The notes under the pieces were generated by a model. That model saw nothing but the letters and a program-made list of their open reading frames with translations, did no database searches and was not told the origin of the DNA. Shown here piece by piece: positions 38,663 through 50,088 of a DNA stretch of 64,000 bases; position 1 is the first letter of the stretch, and each line of letters starts with the position of its first letter. The stretch is from Patagioenas fasciata. Taxonomy: Eukaryota; Chordata; Aves; Columbiformes; Columbidae. The position numbers and the translations under genes were made by a program. Where the stretch lies: NCBI RefSeq assembly GCF_037038585.1, contig NC_092520.1:124776001-124840000 (forward strand), given 5' to 3'.

Positions 38663-41600
38663 GGATACTGCCAAGAAAAGACAGAGATGGAAAGGCAGAG
38701 TTCTTTTTAGGTGTGATTAAAAATATAGCTATAACTACTTCTTACTCATATTTCCATTTTTGTTAATAATTTATCCACAATTCTTTCTGAAGCTCATGTA
38801 AGTTACTCTTGGCTATACAAGTCCCTCTAGTGGCATCTTGTATGTAATAGATAACCATAAAAGCTTAATTCCGCTTCTCATTCTTTATCCATATACTGCT
38901 TCAAATCCATCAGATGAACAAGTAGAACAGCATTCAGCTTTCAACTCATTTAGTAGTCCCTGTAACAGTTCAACTTGTATTCATGTTATTCATGCTACAC
39001 ATCCTTAAGATTAATTTATTTTCCTGAAAACTTGGTCGTTATTTCTGAAATATTAAGAAGTTAAGGACTCCCTCTTCTCACTCTTTTGTGGCTTCTGACT
39101 ATAAGATAATTTTAAGTGGGTTTGGATTCTGCTTTTTTGAAAATACTCTTCCTTGCTCAAAGTAGTTAGAAGTGACAGAATTTTTAAAGCAGTGTCAGTG
39201 GCACTATTTTATTTCATCTTTTTCGTCTCCATGAGAATAGCATTTATCCTAACACTTCTAATGGCAAAATGCATTAACTTCTGCCTGCTGTTTACTTTTG
39301 ATATAGCCTCAAGTAAATATTTCAGAATTACCAGCAGTCCACCTAGAAAAGATGCTTTGGACATTTAGGCTCAGATTGTTAAAAGCATCTGTGCTAAAAT
39401 ATTTCAAATGCTTGCTTGAGATATTGTAATGGACTGATTATCCCATGATCAGCAGTTCAAATAGATTTGTTCTCTTGCAAAAACTGCTTTTTCTTAGAAC
39501 CAGCTACATTTCTAAATTTAAATGTCTGCTTGTACATTTATTTAATCACCATTTATTGCATTTTCTGGACAGTGATTACACATCTCTTTCAGATTCTGGA
39601 ATTAAAAAAGATCACAGATCAAAAGATGGTATGATTCATACTGTATAAAGCTATATAAGATTTAAGCTACTAATTCAGTTGCTAGGTTCCCAGATATACC
39701 ACCTACCTTTTATTATTATAGTTTTCCCCTACTGCATCTGTAGTTGATGACTACAGCAAATATATTTAGTTACATGTATTTACAGAAATATCTCATTGTT
39801 CACAAAAATGATGGTGGTATCCAGGTAAAGGATTTTTGAAGGGCTTTTTGGAGGGCATTATAATTTACATTTATTCTTATGTTACCTAATAATTATTAAC
39901 AAAGCTGAAAAAGTATTTAAGGTGATCCAAATAAGTAGATTTCAGGAACCAAAGTGGAACCTGTATTGTTTTATTTTAAATCATCTTTTAGAGATAGAAA
40001 CCACAGTCTTACTGAAAAACTCTGTTTTCACTCATATCAGTGGACAAGATGGTCACAGTAGGAGTCTTGTGTGTTGTGGATTGTAGATAAAATGTATGGA
40101 ATAAAATGCTGACAACATTCATTCCTCAAAGCCTAAATAAAATTGTTTGTTTACCCTCAGTCCCCCTAAGACTGGATGAGACCTTTTTAAACAGCCAATA
40201 CACATAAGTGTTTTTTATAGAACTTCTACAGCACCATAGGAAATTAAACCCTGACGAACAGAAGCAACCATGCACCTAGGAAGTAGGTGTTCAAATCTTG
40301 TTCCACATTATTAGAAAACACTGCCAGGATTAGTAAGAGGTGGCTGGCTGAAGCTGTGGCAGCAAAGGACCTTAACTCGAAAAGTCAGGCAGAAATTCTT
40401 AGGAAACAATGAATCAGAAAAGATAAAGCAACAGATAGATACTTGTGTAGAGACAATTGTAAGCAGAGAAGCTTCGCAGGTCAAAGGAAGTCCTCCAAGG
40501 TGTTACCGGCACAAAGTTAAGTCATACACAAACCTTAGATTTTCATTTTTTACTACTATCATAACTTGAATTTTTATAAAAGAAATTTAAATCCTTTCTC
40601 ATAGAGTTTTGACAATATATGCATTTTCTTGATTGATTTCTTATTAGAACCTTGACTTCAAAATAATGCATGTTTTAGTAATTTTGGTGGTTTTCTTCTC
40701 TGTAGTGACATATTATGGGATAAATCTCACATCGTTTGTGCCAGATATAACAGCAGTATAACAGCTCCTTTTTGTTATTTCTGCTCTATTTTAGCCCAAC
40801 CTGTCACACCTGCCTGAAGAGACCTAAACAATAATCTATTACAAAAGAAAGCGGCATCTCCTTTTTTATTCCAGGTTTAAGCAAACCTCCTGTTACAAAG
40901 ACTCCTTTTATATCTGTCCTTTTAATTTGTTGGAAATGGAATGAAACAAAACTGCAATCTGACACATCGCATTGTACCATAGACTAGTTGCTAAGTGTGG
41001 GTCACATCAGAAAATGTATAGGAATTTATTTCTCATTTACCAAAGTTTTAGTGAAAATGATGATGGTTTTGGCCTTGCAAAACTTTTTTCCTGCTTCCCA
41101 TCAGTAGTGAGTCCCGTGATTCCTTGATGTTGTGTCTGATCAAGGAGCCAAGAAATACATTCAAACCCTTTATGATCATAGAACAAAAGTGGGTTGCAGT
41201 TAGGACAGAAGGTTACAGAAAAATAGACAGCGAGAGGGGCATTCACAGTCAGGATAAAAGGATGAGACTGTTATTAAACTTTGTGACCTTGCTCACTACC
41301 TGTTCCATCCGTTACTGACAACTCCCACCTACATGATCAGTGCAGCTACCTGCTATTAACATTGAGTTCAGTGACTTTGGTGTCATAGTAAATGGTTGTG
41401 GCAAAGGTCAAGACAGAATTGAGTTTGTCTTCCTGAAGGCTACATCCTAACTTGCACAACAAGTGATATTTTCAATACCTTGCTGTCTTGCTTAGTTTTA
41501 CAGTCCTCAATGCTACTAATCCTGTGCATTGAATGAAGCAGGGATCAGGCATTAAAACATTTTATAGTAACAAAATAAAAAATATGCAACACTTATTCAC

Positions 41601-43094
41601 AAGACAAAAGTCTCAAATCTTTCTTTTTAACAATTGAGTCCTTGCCATTTCAACTGAAATTATGCTTTTAAATACAAATGGAATTTCTGAGGATTTATAA
41701 AAAAGGCTTGTTGGCACATAACATTCTTTAACAATTCTCTTAGTTCTTTATAATGAACAGCATTTGGACCCCTACCCTGCTACCCTAACTTCATTTCCTA
41801 AAAAGTGTAGGTCAGTGTAGACTAAGGGAAAAATAATAGAGTAGAAGATAAATTTCATGGATCTTTTAGGCATTTTCAGGGTGCCGTGGATGTCCACTCA
41901 AAGCATTAAGCTGCAGAATTTGCCTGGTAGTCCAGTCCAGCCCACTCCCACTTCATGTGCTTTATTTCCAGACAGATACAGGGAACCTTCAGCCTAAGTT
42001 AAAATGGGAGATGTCACTAGGAATACAGCTGTATCCACAGAAACTGAAAAGGGTCTGTTGATCACACTGTCTCAACCCAGCACCTAATAACATAAATACA
42101 TAATTTATAAAAATAAGAACGTAAAAAGCTGGGAAATTCACATATGAAAATTAGGCAAGTAGCTAGTCTTTGAGGATGAGTAGTTAATCCCAGTCTGCAA
42201 GTTGTTATCCATTTTATAATCTTTAAAGTTTAAAAATCATTGAAAATTAAAAAACCTCTAACTGTTAATTTGCCAAATACATAGGTAGAATATGCAGGCT
42301 ACTTGATATCCTCCCAAAACAAATTGTTTATTATGATCACCAAAATCAAGAGCAACCATTTGAACTGCAGTGTTATGTCACATATTTGGAAAACTTTTAT
42401 ACACACATAGATACGCCTATATAAATATTTAACAGCAGGTATGAAGGCATAATCCCATGTCCAATGACAGTTATGTGCAAAATTCCCTTGTACATCCAAA
42501 TGCGTTCCTCAAATGTCTAATAAATGAGTTGTCATTGCTGATGGAAAGCAGCATGATGTCCAAGCAAAACTGCAATTTTAGGGCTTCTGACACTAATAAA
42601 TCTTGTGTTTAAAACTGTTGGATGTTTTGTGGATATTTCAAGTAAATAAACTTGATGACATAATGCTATTTTGCAAAGTTCAATTAATAGGTTGTGACTG
42701 TGTTCCAGGCACCTTTTTCATATTTAAAGGGTTGTAGTAAATAGTAAAAGTTGCCTGAGAGGTCCAGATTTACTGAAGTCATTACAAATGGCCACTTCCT
42801 ATGTGTCAGTTTGAGTGTGTGCCAAGCACTGACATTTTCAGACTTGGAACTGTTTATTTGATGCTAACACTTTTTAAATATTAGTTACAGTTAAAATATT
42901 CTGTGTAGAATTTAAGACTAAGTGATTGCACCAGATGAGTTTGGTGGTGCTATGAAGCACCACTGCATATAACTGGGAATAATTTGACTCATCATTTCTG
43001 GCAGGAGTTCAGATTATATCAGCTATGTTGACATAATTGCCACCCATGTCTCACGTATGATATCATTAGTATATCCTATTGCTAGTTTTCCATG

Positions 43095-43109
43095 AGAACA
43101 ATTGGTTCT
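43095..43109. promoter_or_regulatory. Glucocorticoid-response-like palindrome
   Basis: AGAACAATTGGTTCT fits the NR3C receptor consensus AGAACAnnnTGTTCT at 11 of 12 fixed positions. Flanking bases extend the inverted symmetry to 8 bp per arm (43,092-43,099 and 43,105-43,112). Steroid receptors of this class bind as dimers to such sites. The match lies about 7 kb upstream of the start codon at 49,980. It is a sequence match only; I judge that one such site could be expected by chance at this scale. Confidence 0.25.
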
Positions 43110-46100
43110 CATAGAGGGGATTAGCTCAACTTGATGTGCAGAAATGTACACATCACATCACACCAGTTTCTAAGACAATGCAAGCATGAATAGGAGCTAC
43201 TGTTCAAACAGAACATTAATCTGTGGTAATGATAAACACGACTGCTCCAGTGCCTGAAGCGATTTCTGCATTAAGCTGTATGTTGGCTAAGGGCAAAAAG
43301 ATATGTCTTTATAATAAGTCTGGTTGTTTGCCTTTATCGTTATTTGTATGGAGCCAACCTCAGTGTTTTCTCATTTTCAGCTACAAGGCAGCAGTACCAA
43401 GAGGGAAAAACAATCAGGAAGATTCAAATCTTTAAGTAGATACAGTATTAGTTCAAGTAAAATAGTGTACAGCCACAGGCTTTGATTTCAGAAGCAATAT
43501 ATATTAAAGCACGTGAAAAGTCTTCCACTTTTCTAAAGTATTATAAAACTCAAGTAGAGTATTGAGATACAGACAACTCCAATTTGTCCATAGCTAACTC
43601 AATTCAGAAGCAAAGCTCCAGTTTTATCACAGTCTACAAGATGAATTAATCTTTTTGACCTCACTTCTGTTTTTACCATTTTTATTACTACAATGTGAAA
43701 TTTAAGTTCTTGTCTCTTCATGAAAGGATGCAAATTTAAATTTAAGTATCTTTTAAAGCTGTGATTTTTTAAAAAAAGTTTTAGGAGTAATATTTCAATG
43801 GTAATTTGAAATGTAGGTCATTAAAACTGGTCAGAAAATCTTTTTAATGTAAACCAGAAAGTTTATAGCATTACCATTACACATTCAATTATGGTTGTAT
43901 CTACTATTCCTTCTAATTACTACAGAAATATCCCACTATGATCATTAATTGGTTTTAAATATTCTTAGAAAATAACCTAAGAAGCTTTATGTGTTGTTAA
44001 GAGTACAATGTATGTGCTCTAACTTCCGGGAGATGAACAGTTCAGACACAGCCCTGAAGTCTGTCCTCACTTCATCGCTCTCTGTTATGTCAAAGGCTGG
44101 TGCAAATAGAATCTATCTGGGTAGTGACAATAGAATCTGGTTCACTCTCTTGTAACCACTTTTTTTTTTTTCTTAACGCATTTTGTTCCTGAATAAAATT
44201 ATTTTATCATTTTGAGACCCATCTCCACTTGCAATTAATTCAGCTGGAATTATTTAATTGATTGAGATGGATAAAGCCCCTATATAAATGCTTACCTGTC
44301 TTGGACTCCCGAGCTTGATTAGTATGTAATTCTGCTGTCTCTTGCATTTTAATTCAAATGCTTTACTAAAGCACAGTCGTACCTGCACCTCTGACGTATG
44401 TCTGCCAACACTATGAGGAAAATTTTGGCTTATCCGCTGTCAGTGATGTCATGATACTTATGCTTGTGGTCTAGATTTTCCATTCCTCTCCTTCGGAGTG
44501 TGACTTAATTCATTCTGCTGCCTTTGTCTGTAATCCCTTTGACCCTCTGTAGCAAGATTCCACTCACTAAATTAAAATATTGAAAATATTCATTGCCAAC
44601 CAATTTGTTATTCTTGAAAAATTTCCAGGATAATTTGATTATTTTAGACCTTCCTGCAAAACATAAACTTCTTAGACTGTATCTTTTGCTTTGCCTATTA
44701 ATCCAAGTAATTAGATATATTTGAACAAACTGCAAGCGAAATACATGGTAACCGATTTGTGTGCATCATCCTTTAAAATGTAGATATTTTGTTTATAAAT
44801 TAATAGGGAAAAGCAAAAGGAAATACTGGAAATGAAGAAAGGTTGTTGTAAAGGTTCTTCTGTAACTGCTATGTGTAAACTTTGAAAAATGTGTAACATT
44901 TTACCATCTTGTATGCTGTATAATCTTATAATAGTGATTCAGTAGTTTTAGTGTAAAAATAATTTGAGTCAATTCAAAATTTTTGCATGTAACGAGATGG
45001 GAATGAAACTACCAAACTGCACATTTTGTCAGTAATTTCCCTAAAACATTGTTCAGTATAATTGGCTCATTGTCACTTAACGAAATTGCACCTTCTTACA
45101 TGGTGCAGAGCATTAGAATTAGTGTGCTTAGAATAGGTCCATCCTATGCACAAGCCAAGTCTAGTCTAGAAACATATCTTACATAATTAACAGGCAAGAC
45201 TTGGTGAATTACTTTCCTGGATCCCGTATGTGTAGGAATTGTTGTCTGTAACAAAATATTCTGCAGCATAGTTGATTCATGACTAGTGTTGATATTAGTT
45301 CTGTAATTCAGATAATATTCTAAATGTCAGAAGTCAAATACTTATTCAGCCTAGTTTTAGTATTTTTATCTTTCTTGCAGATTTCTTTGAATACACAGTT
45401 TTCTTTTTGATTATCAGCTCTTTTTCTTTCATTATATTTTTCTGTATCAATAATAAGGAAGATAATAATCCTGAGACCTTATTAAGCTTCTAATTTTTTC
45501 CCTTGATGTGTGTTGGGAGGTGGATTTTCGAACACAGAAAACTCTGCAAATACTTAAAAAACTTCCTGTGAACAGTTGCACATACCATAAGCATATTTAG
45601 GGACTATGGTAGGAAAAAGTATCAGTAGTGATCTAGTGCCAGTCTGTTATTAAATATGCTAAAAAGTAAATATATTCGTAAACTAAAAGTCTCACTCATT
45701 TGAACAGCAAAAAAAGGGTGCATAATTCTACAGAAACAAGAATATAATGTAGAACAAAATAGAATTAATTTTCAATTTTATTGGAAAGTGTAATTTATAA
45801 CCCTAAATGAGAGAGATACTATTAAAAGGTTCATTTCTGGTTAGATTGCCAAATCTGCAGTATCTTCTGTTCACTAAAAAAAGCTATTGGCTTTAAGGGA
45901 TCAATATTACATTGTATTTTTTCTTAGCATATGTGTTATAGTTTGAGTCAGTATGCACAAGCGTTACTCTTCTAAAAAATCCTAATGGAGGTGTCTTGGT
46001 GCAAATATTACAGTAATTTTAAAATCAGCTAACTTTATTGAGTTCTGCATGGAAAATGTGTTTTAAGTTTATTGTAAATCTGTTCTTTGTCTGTCTTAGT

Positions 46101-46235
46101 TAAAACATTTACTTTGATCACACTAAACCACACACAGATGTGAATGATGGTTCAAAGGACTAACACAGAACACAACACTATATTAGGGGAAACTTAAATA
46201 CAAAAGGAATTACTTTACTTTTTTTTTTTTTACAG

Positions 46236-46449
46236 GAAGTCACAGTTTTATTATAATCAATACAATTGTGGTACATTAAAGATAAACTCTGCCTACCCAA
46301 AGAAGAAAGAACAGCCTATTGCATGTAACTCTATGTTTATGCTATATTTCCCTTCTTGTTTGTTTTTAACAGAAAGATCATTCCTGTATTTGAAAAAAAA
46401 ACCAAGCAAACAAATAAATATATCACACCCTCCACCTCCCCCCGCCCAG
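46236..46449 (+). other. Candidate exon, 214 nt, open frame
   Basis: A T13 run followed by ACAG (ending at 46,235) is a strong acceptor-like sequence, and GCCCAG|GTAGGT at 46,450 is a good donor. The frame starting at 46,237 stays open through the segment and on to 46,758. The peptide is lysine-rich and ends in a run of five prolines; no family is recognised. It lies 3.5 kb upstream of the signal-peptide exon on the same strand. It could be an upstream exon of a longer transcript, or chance in AT-rich DNA. Confidence 0.2.
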
Positions 46450-49299
46450 GTAGGTATTTTTCTGTTCCCAGGACAGACCAAATTCTGGTTTCTTTTAAGA
46501 ATGGCAATTCATGGATTTACTTATTTCTACAAAAACATACACTCCAGAAATCTGAGGATGAAGGTACTCAAACTGTGGCTTCTCTTCTTCGTGCAATTAT
46601 CCCTTACAAAATTTATTCCTGCACTGTTTACAATACTAAGTGGCTTTAAATTTCAGAAAAAAAATAGGACTCTACCTTTACATCTTTACTATTTTTGCTT
46701 TCTTCTGTTACATTTAGCATGTCTGCATACATCTGAAAGATTAAAGCATGGTGGTTAAGATTCAATTTAGAATTCATGATAATGCACAAGGTTATAAAAA
46801 TTTAATCTGTGTGTAGATTAATAAATGGTGTTTTTTCAAAGTTGTTCCCCTGGAAATTCCACAGCCAGTTAAAAGTTGGCGAAGGGACGCTTTAGAGAAA
46901 ACGCCACCGCTTTTAGCTGTTTTGTTACCTAACAATTTCCTGTGGCTTCTGGATTTTGAGGTTAACAGGAGGCAAAGCTGTGCTTTGCATGTGAGAGGAA
47001 GCATGAAAAAGATTTTGCCTATGCTCCTGTCATGTCTTTCGCTGTCTCTTTTTTGTATTCACCTATAGCCTGATATGACATGCAAGAGCAAAGGAAGTGG
47101 TAAGCCAGACCTTCTAAGCTCCTTGAAGAAATCTAATTTGGCTTCCTTAACAGCAAGTAAGGATGCAGCATGTGCAACGTGCCCATATGACATGTATGAA
47201 GGTGTACATGGGGATGCACATGTGCACAGAAATATATGCAGAGTGCATACATGCATGTAAACATACATATACATGTGTTACTAGGGTTGTCTAAGACAAA
47301 CCTGTTATTAAAAAGCTCAAACCTGTATCATGCAAGAGCAGATGTGTGGGAAGGAATCTCAGTTTACTTTCACTGTGCCAACTGCCCTTTTGCATTAACA
47401 CACAAAAAGTCTTTTTCAAAGGTTGCAGACAAGCAGTGGTATTGATTGTGTGTGGGACCCAAATGACTCATCTTAATTTGAGGGATCTTTATATTAGTGT
47501 ATGACATCCCGCACCAATCTGTTCTGGCAGTCTGGTTGGGAAGCATCATATTATACTACTGAAACAAGACTTGGTGCAGAAGAAGTCTGAATTCTCACCT
47601 GTTACCCCCAAAAGCTAATCTTGTAATGTCAGTGCTACTCTCCTTTTGACCATGTTAGTTCTAAACCAGAGCAGTACTGTGACACAAACTGTAATGATTC
47701 ATAATGAATTTCAGAAGAAATTTTAAAAAGTGAACTTTATCTTTTTACCTATCCTATGAAACTAAGGCAAAGTACTGACCACTATTTCACTATTCATAGG
47801 TATTTTCTGAAGCTTTCCCTGTTAACCTCCTTTTTGAATAAAGGCTCATTTCCTTATAGGGTGGTGTTAAAACAGCTAAATATGTGAAATATTGCATTGT
47901 TGTAGGCCTGCTGTAATCTCAAAAGATTTTTCTGAAAAAAAACCCACAAATATATATTTCTGTTTTGGATTTGGTCGTTCAATTCCTTTGAAAAGAATAT
48001 TTTTTTTAATATACTCTTTATTCTTGCATTACAAAGTACTTGTTTCCATATATAGCTTCTTTGAACATCTATTTAGGCACCTCAGCAGGAACTTTGATAT
48101 CTTCTGGTGCAGTACCCTGTAGCTGCATTACCCATTGACTTCAGTGGGATTTACAGACACTCAGAAGCCTCGGGATTCAGACAGCTTTTTTTCCTCCTAA
48201 TTGTGGATTTAGACATCTGATTTTCGGAAGTCATATTCAGAAATACGGATAGGAGAACATCTCCATTTTTTTTTTTTTAACTTTGTACAAATCCAGAAAT
48301 CGAAATGCTCGACAGATTAAAACAATTAAGAAAGAGGTTTCGTGTCTGGTGTGTGCTGTAAGGCCGAATGCATCCCAAGCGTCAGCGCTGCCTCCCGCCA
48401 GCCACGGACCCCTGGCAGGGGTGACAGGAGCGAGCTGACCTGACGGGGACACACACCCGCCACCCTCCTACCCGAGTCACCTGCCTCACCCAAAACCCTG
48501 CACAGGCTCCTGTTGCCTGAATGAGAAATTAAAAACAAAAACAGAAGCAATGCTCCGAGGATGCCCAAAGGCGACCGGCTCACGCTTGCTGGTCTCCCGT
48601 ACCCCCTTGGCGTAACTTTAAGAAGCGGCTCCTCGCCGGCAGCCACAACCGCGCTTCGCGCCCCCTTCTCCTGCGACACGCCCACGCCGCTACCTGCGGG
48701 TGGGGGCCCGGGCCGCGGCCTCCGCCACGCAGTCCGCCCGCCTTTAAACGCCGGTGACGGCGAATCCCCGCCAACTGCCGCAGCAGCCCGAGCTGAGCGC
48801 ACCTGCCGGGCGCTCCGTTGCTTTTTTTTTTTTTTTCTTCTCCTCCCCTTGCCTTGTCAACTAACCCCCTCTAGCGCTGAACCTGCCGCATGTGACCCGC
48901 GGGCTGCCGGCAGCGGAGCGGCGAGGGGGGCGCTTCTCCTCGCCTGCCGCCCGCCCTGCGATCCCCTCAGGAGGGCGGCTGAGGAGGGGCCGCCGCTCCA
49001 ACGGCTTTCCCTTCCCTTCCCCCCCACCCGCGCCTCGCACGCGCCGGGCCGCCCGTTGGCTGGCGGGGCGCGTGTGCCGGAGCGCCCCCGGCGCGGGGCC
49101 GCGCTGGCCTCCCGGCGGACCCGGCACCCGCCGGGCTCGGTGGGCGCAGCGGATCGGCCCCCTGGCCGCGCCGGAGGGGGCGATCGCTCCGCGGGCGGCA
49201 GGGGAGCGGCGGCACCACCACCGAAAAAAAAAAAACAACCTGCAGCCAGCTGCGCGGCACGCAAACCGGGAAGGAGCGGCGAACATCACACGAGAGCCG

Positions 49300-49979
49300 C
49301 CTGGTTTCTGATTGCTCCGCGGCAGAGGGGGAGAGATAGAGACAGAGAGGGGCGAGCGGCAGAGCGGGGGACGGAGTCGGCGGGGTCGGGGGTACCGCCC
49401 CGCAAGTTTCCTTGATGTCTTCAGGAGCGTGAGGAGGCGCCCGGCCCTTCTCCCCCTTTCCCCTCAGGAGCTGGGCGGCGGGGGCGAGACCCTCCACCGT
49501 GGGAAACTGAATCCCCTCGGCGGTGCCGCTGGCCGGGGATGCGGGGGCCCGTGCGGCGCGGACGGGGGAGGAGGCTGCTCCCGCGGAGGAGGCTGCTGAA
49601 GCTGCTGGGGGCCTTTCTGCGGGGCTGAAGGTGCCACCGGCCGGAGCCGGCGGAGGAAGCGGGGTGCGACCCCCATCACCGCCTCGAAGTTGCCGGAGCG
49701 CTCCCAGCGCCGCCGCCCCTCGCGACAGGGCGGCAGCGGGGGCTCTCGGCGCCCCCCCTCGCCCTCGCTCTCCGGGCCGCCGCCGTGCCCCGGGACCCCG
49801 CCGGTGGATGCGCCCGCCCCGGCCCGGACAGCCGCGGGCGGCAGTGCAGGCAGAGCAGCCCGCCGGGCCGCTCCGGACCCCGGCGGGCGGGGACGCCGCG
49901 GCGGCGTTCCCCGCTGGCCTGAAGGAGGACGGGGAGCCTCGGCGGGCCGAGGACTAGGGGCCTTCGGCGGTCACCAGCC
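49300..49979 (+). other. Probable 5' untranslated leader region
   Basis: The segment just upstream of the signal-peptide ATG is GC-rich and inside the CpG island, so the transcription start and 5' leader probably lie here. The exact start cannot be read from sequence. An upstream ATG near 49,538 sits in a different frame from the main ATG and could act as an upstream ORF if it is transcribed. Confidence 0.4.
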
Positions 49980-50082
49980 ATGGGGTGTTGTGAGGTGAGG
50001 GGATTGCTCTGGAGAGTCGGCTTCTTCCTCCCCCTGCTAACAGCGCGCCCCGCCGCCGCCGGTCACGTCGCCAGCAACCACG
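49980..50082 (+). CDS. First coding exon, signal peptide (partial gene)
   Basis: This encodes the N-terminus of a secreted or membrane protein, 34 codons plus one base. The ATG lies in GCCATGG, a strong Kozak context. Residues 1-8 form a short polar n-region, residues 9-22 (LLWRVGFFLPLLTA) a hydrophobic core, and residues 23-28 (RPAAAG) a small-residue c-region with likely cleavage after Ala27. The exon ends at a GTAAGG donor at 50,083, in phase 1, which is common after signal-peptide exons of Ig-like, EGF-like and receptor families. A second donor-like GAG|GTGAGG sits inside the exon at 49,995 but would remove the signal core. The other exons are outside the window and the gene is not identified. 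The CpG island and the long intron fit a developmental receptor, adhesion or matrix gene (inference). Confidence 0.75.
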
Positions 50083-50088
50083 GTAAGG
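50083..50088 (+). other. Splice donor of first coding exon
   Basis: ACG|GTAAGG matches the U1 consensus at the key intronic positions (GT, A3, A4, G5). It ends the signal-peptide frame in phase 1 and starts an intron that runs past the right end of the window. Confidence 0.65.

Larger units (their letters stand above)
34691..48559. other. AT-rich non-coding DNA upstream of CpG island
   Basis: No recognised gene or mobile element lies in nearly 14 kb. The stretch has an interrupted A tract (38,636-38,662), a glucocorticoid-response-like palindrome (43,095-43,109) and an AT-rich homeodomain-like cluster (about 44,230-44,290). It also has a candidate exon (46,236-46,449). Distal regulatory elements for the downstream gene could reside here, but none can be proven from one sequence. 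Confidence 0.5.

Noticed and set aside
46219..46260. Possible retroposed pseudogene tail (poly-T followed by TTTATT)
   Set aside because: No gene body is recognisable next to it and there is no target-site duplication. Birds have few processed pseudogenes. The T-run is better described as simple sequence or an acceptor-like tract.
48561..49415. A 284-codon plus-strand frame in the CpG island
   Set aside because: Long frames occur in nearly every reading frame on both strands here because stop codons are rare in GC-rich DNA. The translation is Arg/Pro/Ala-rich with no domain, and the frame is not joined to the signal-peptide exon.
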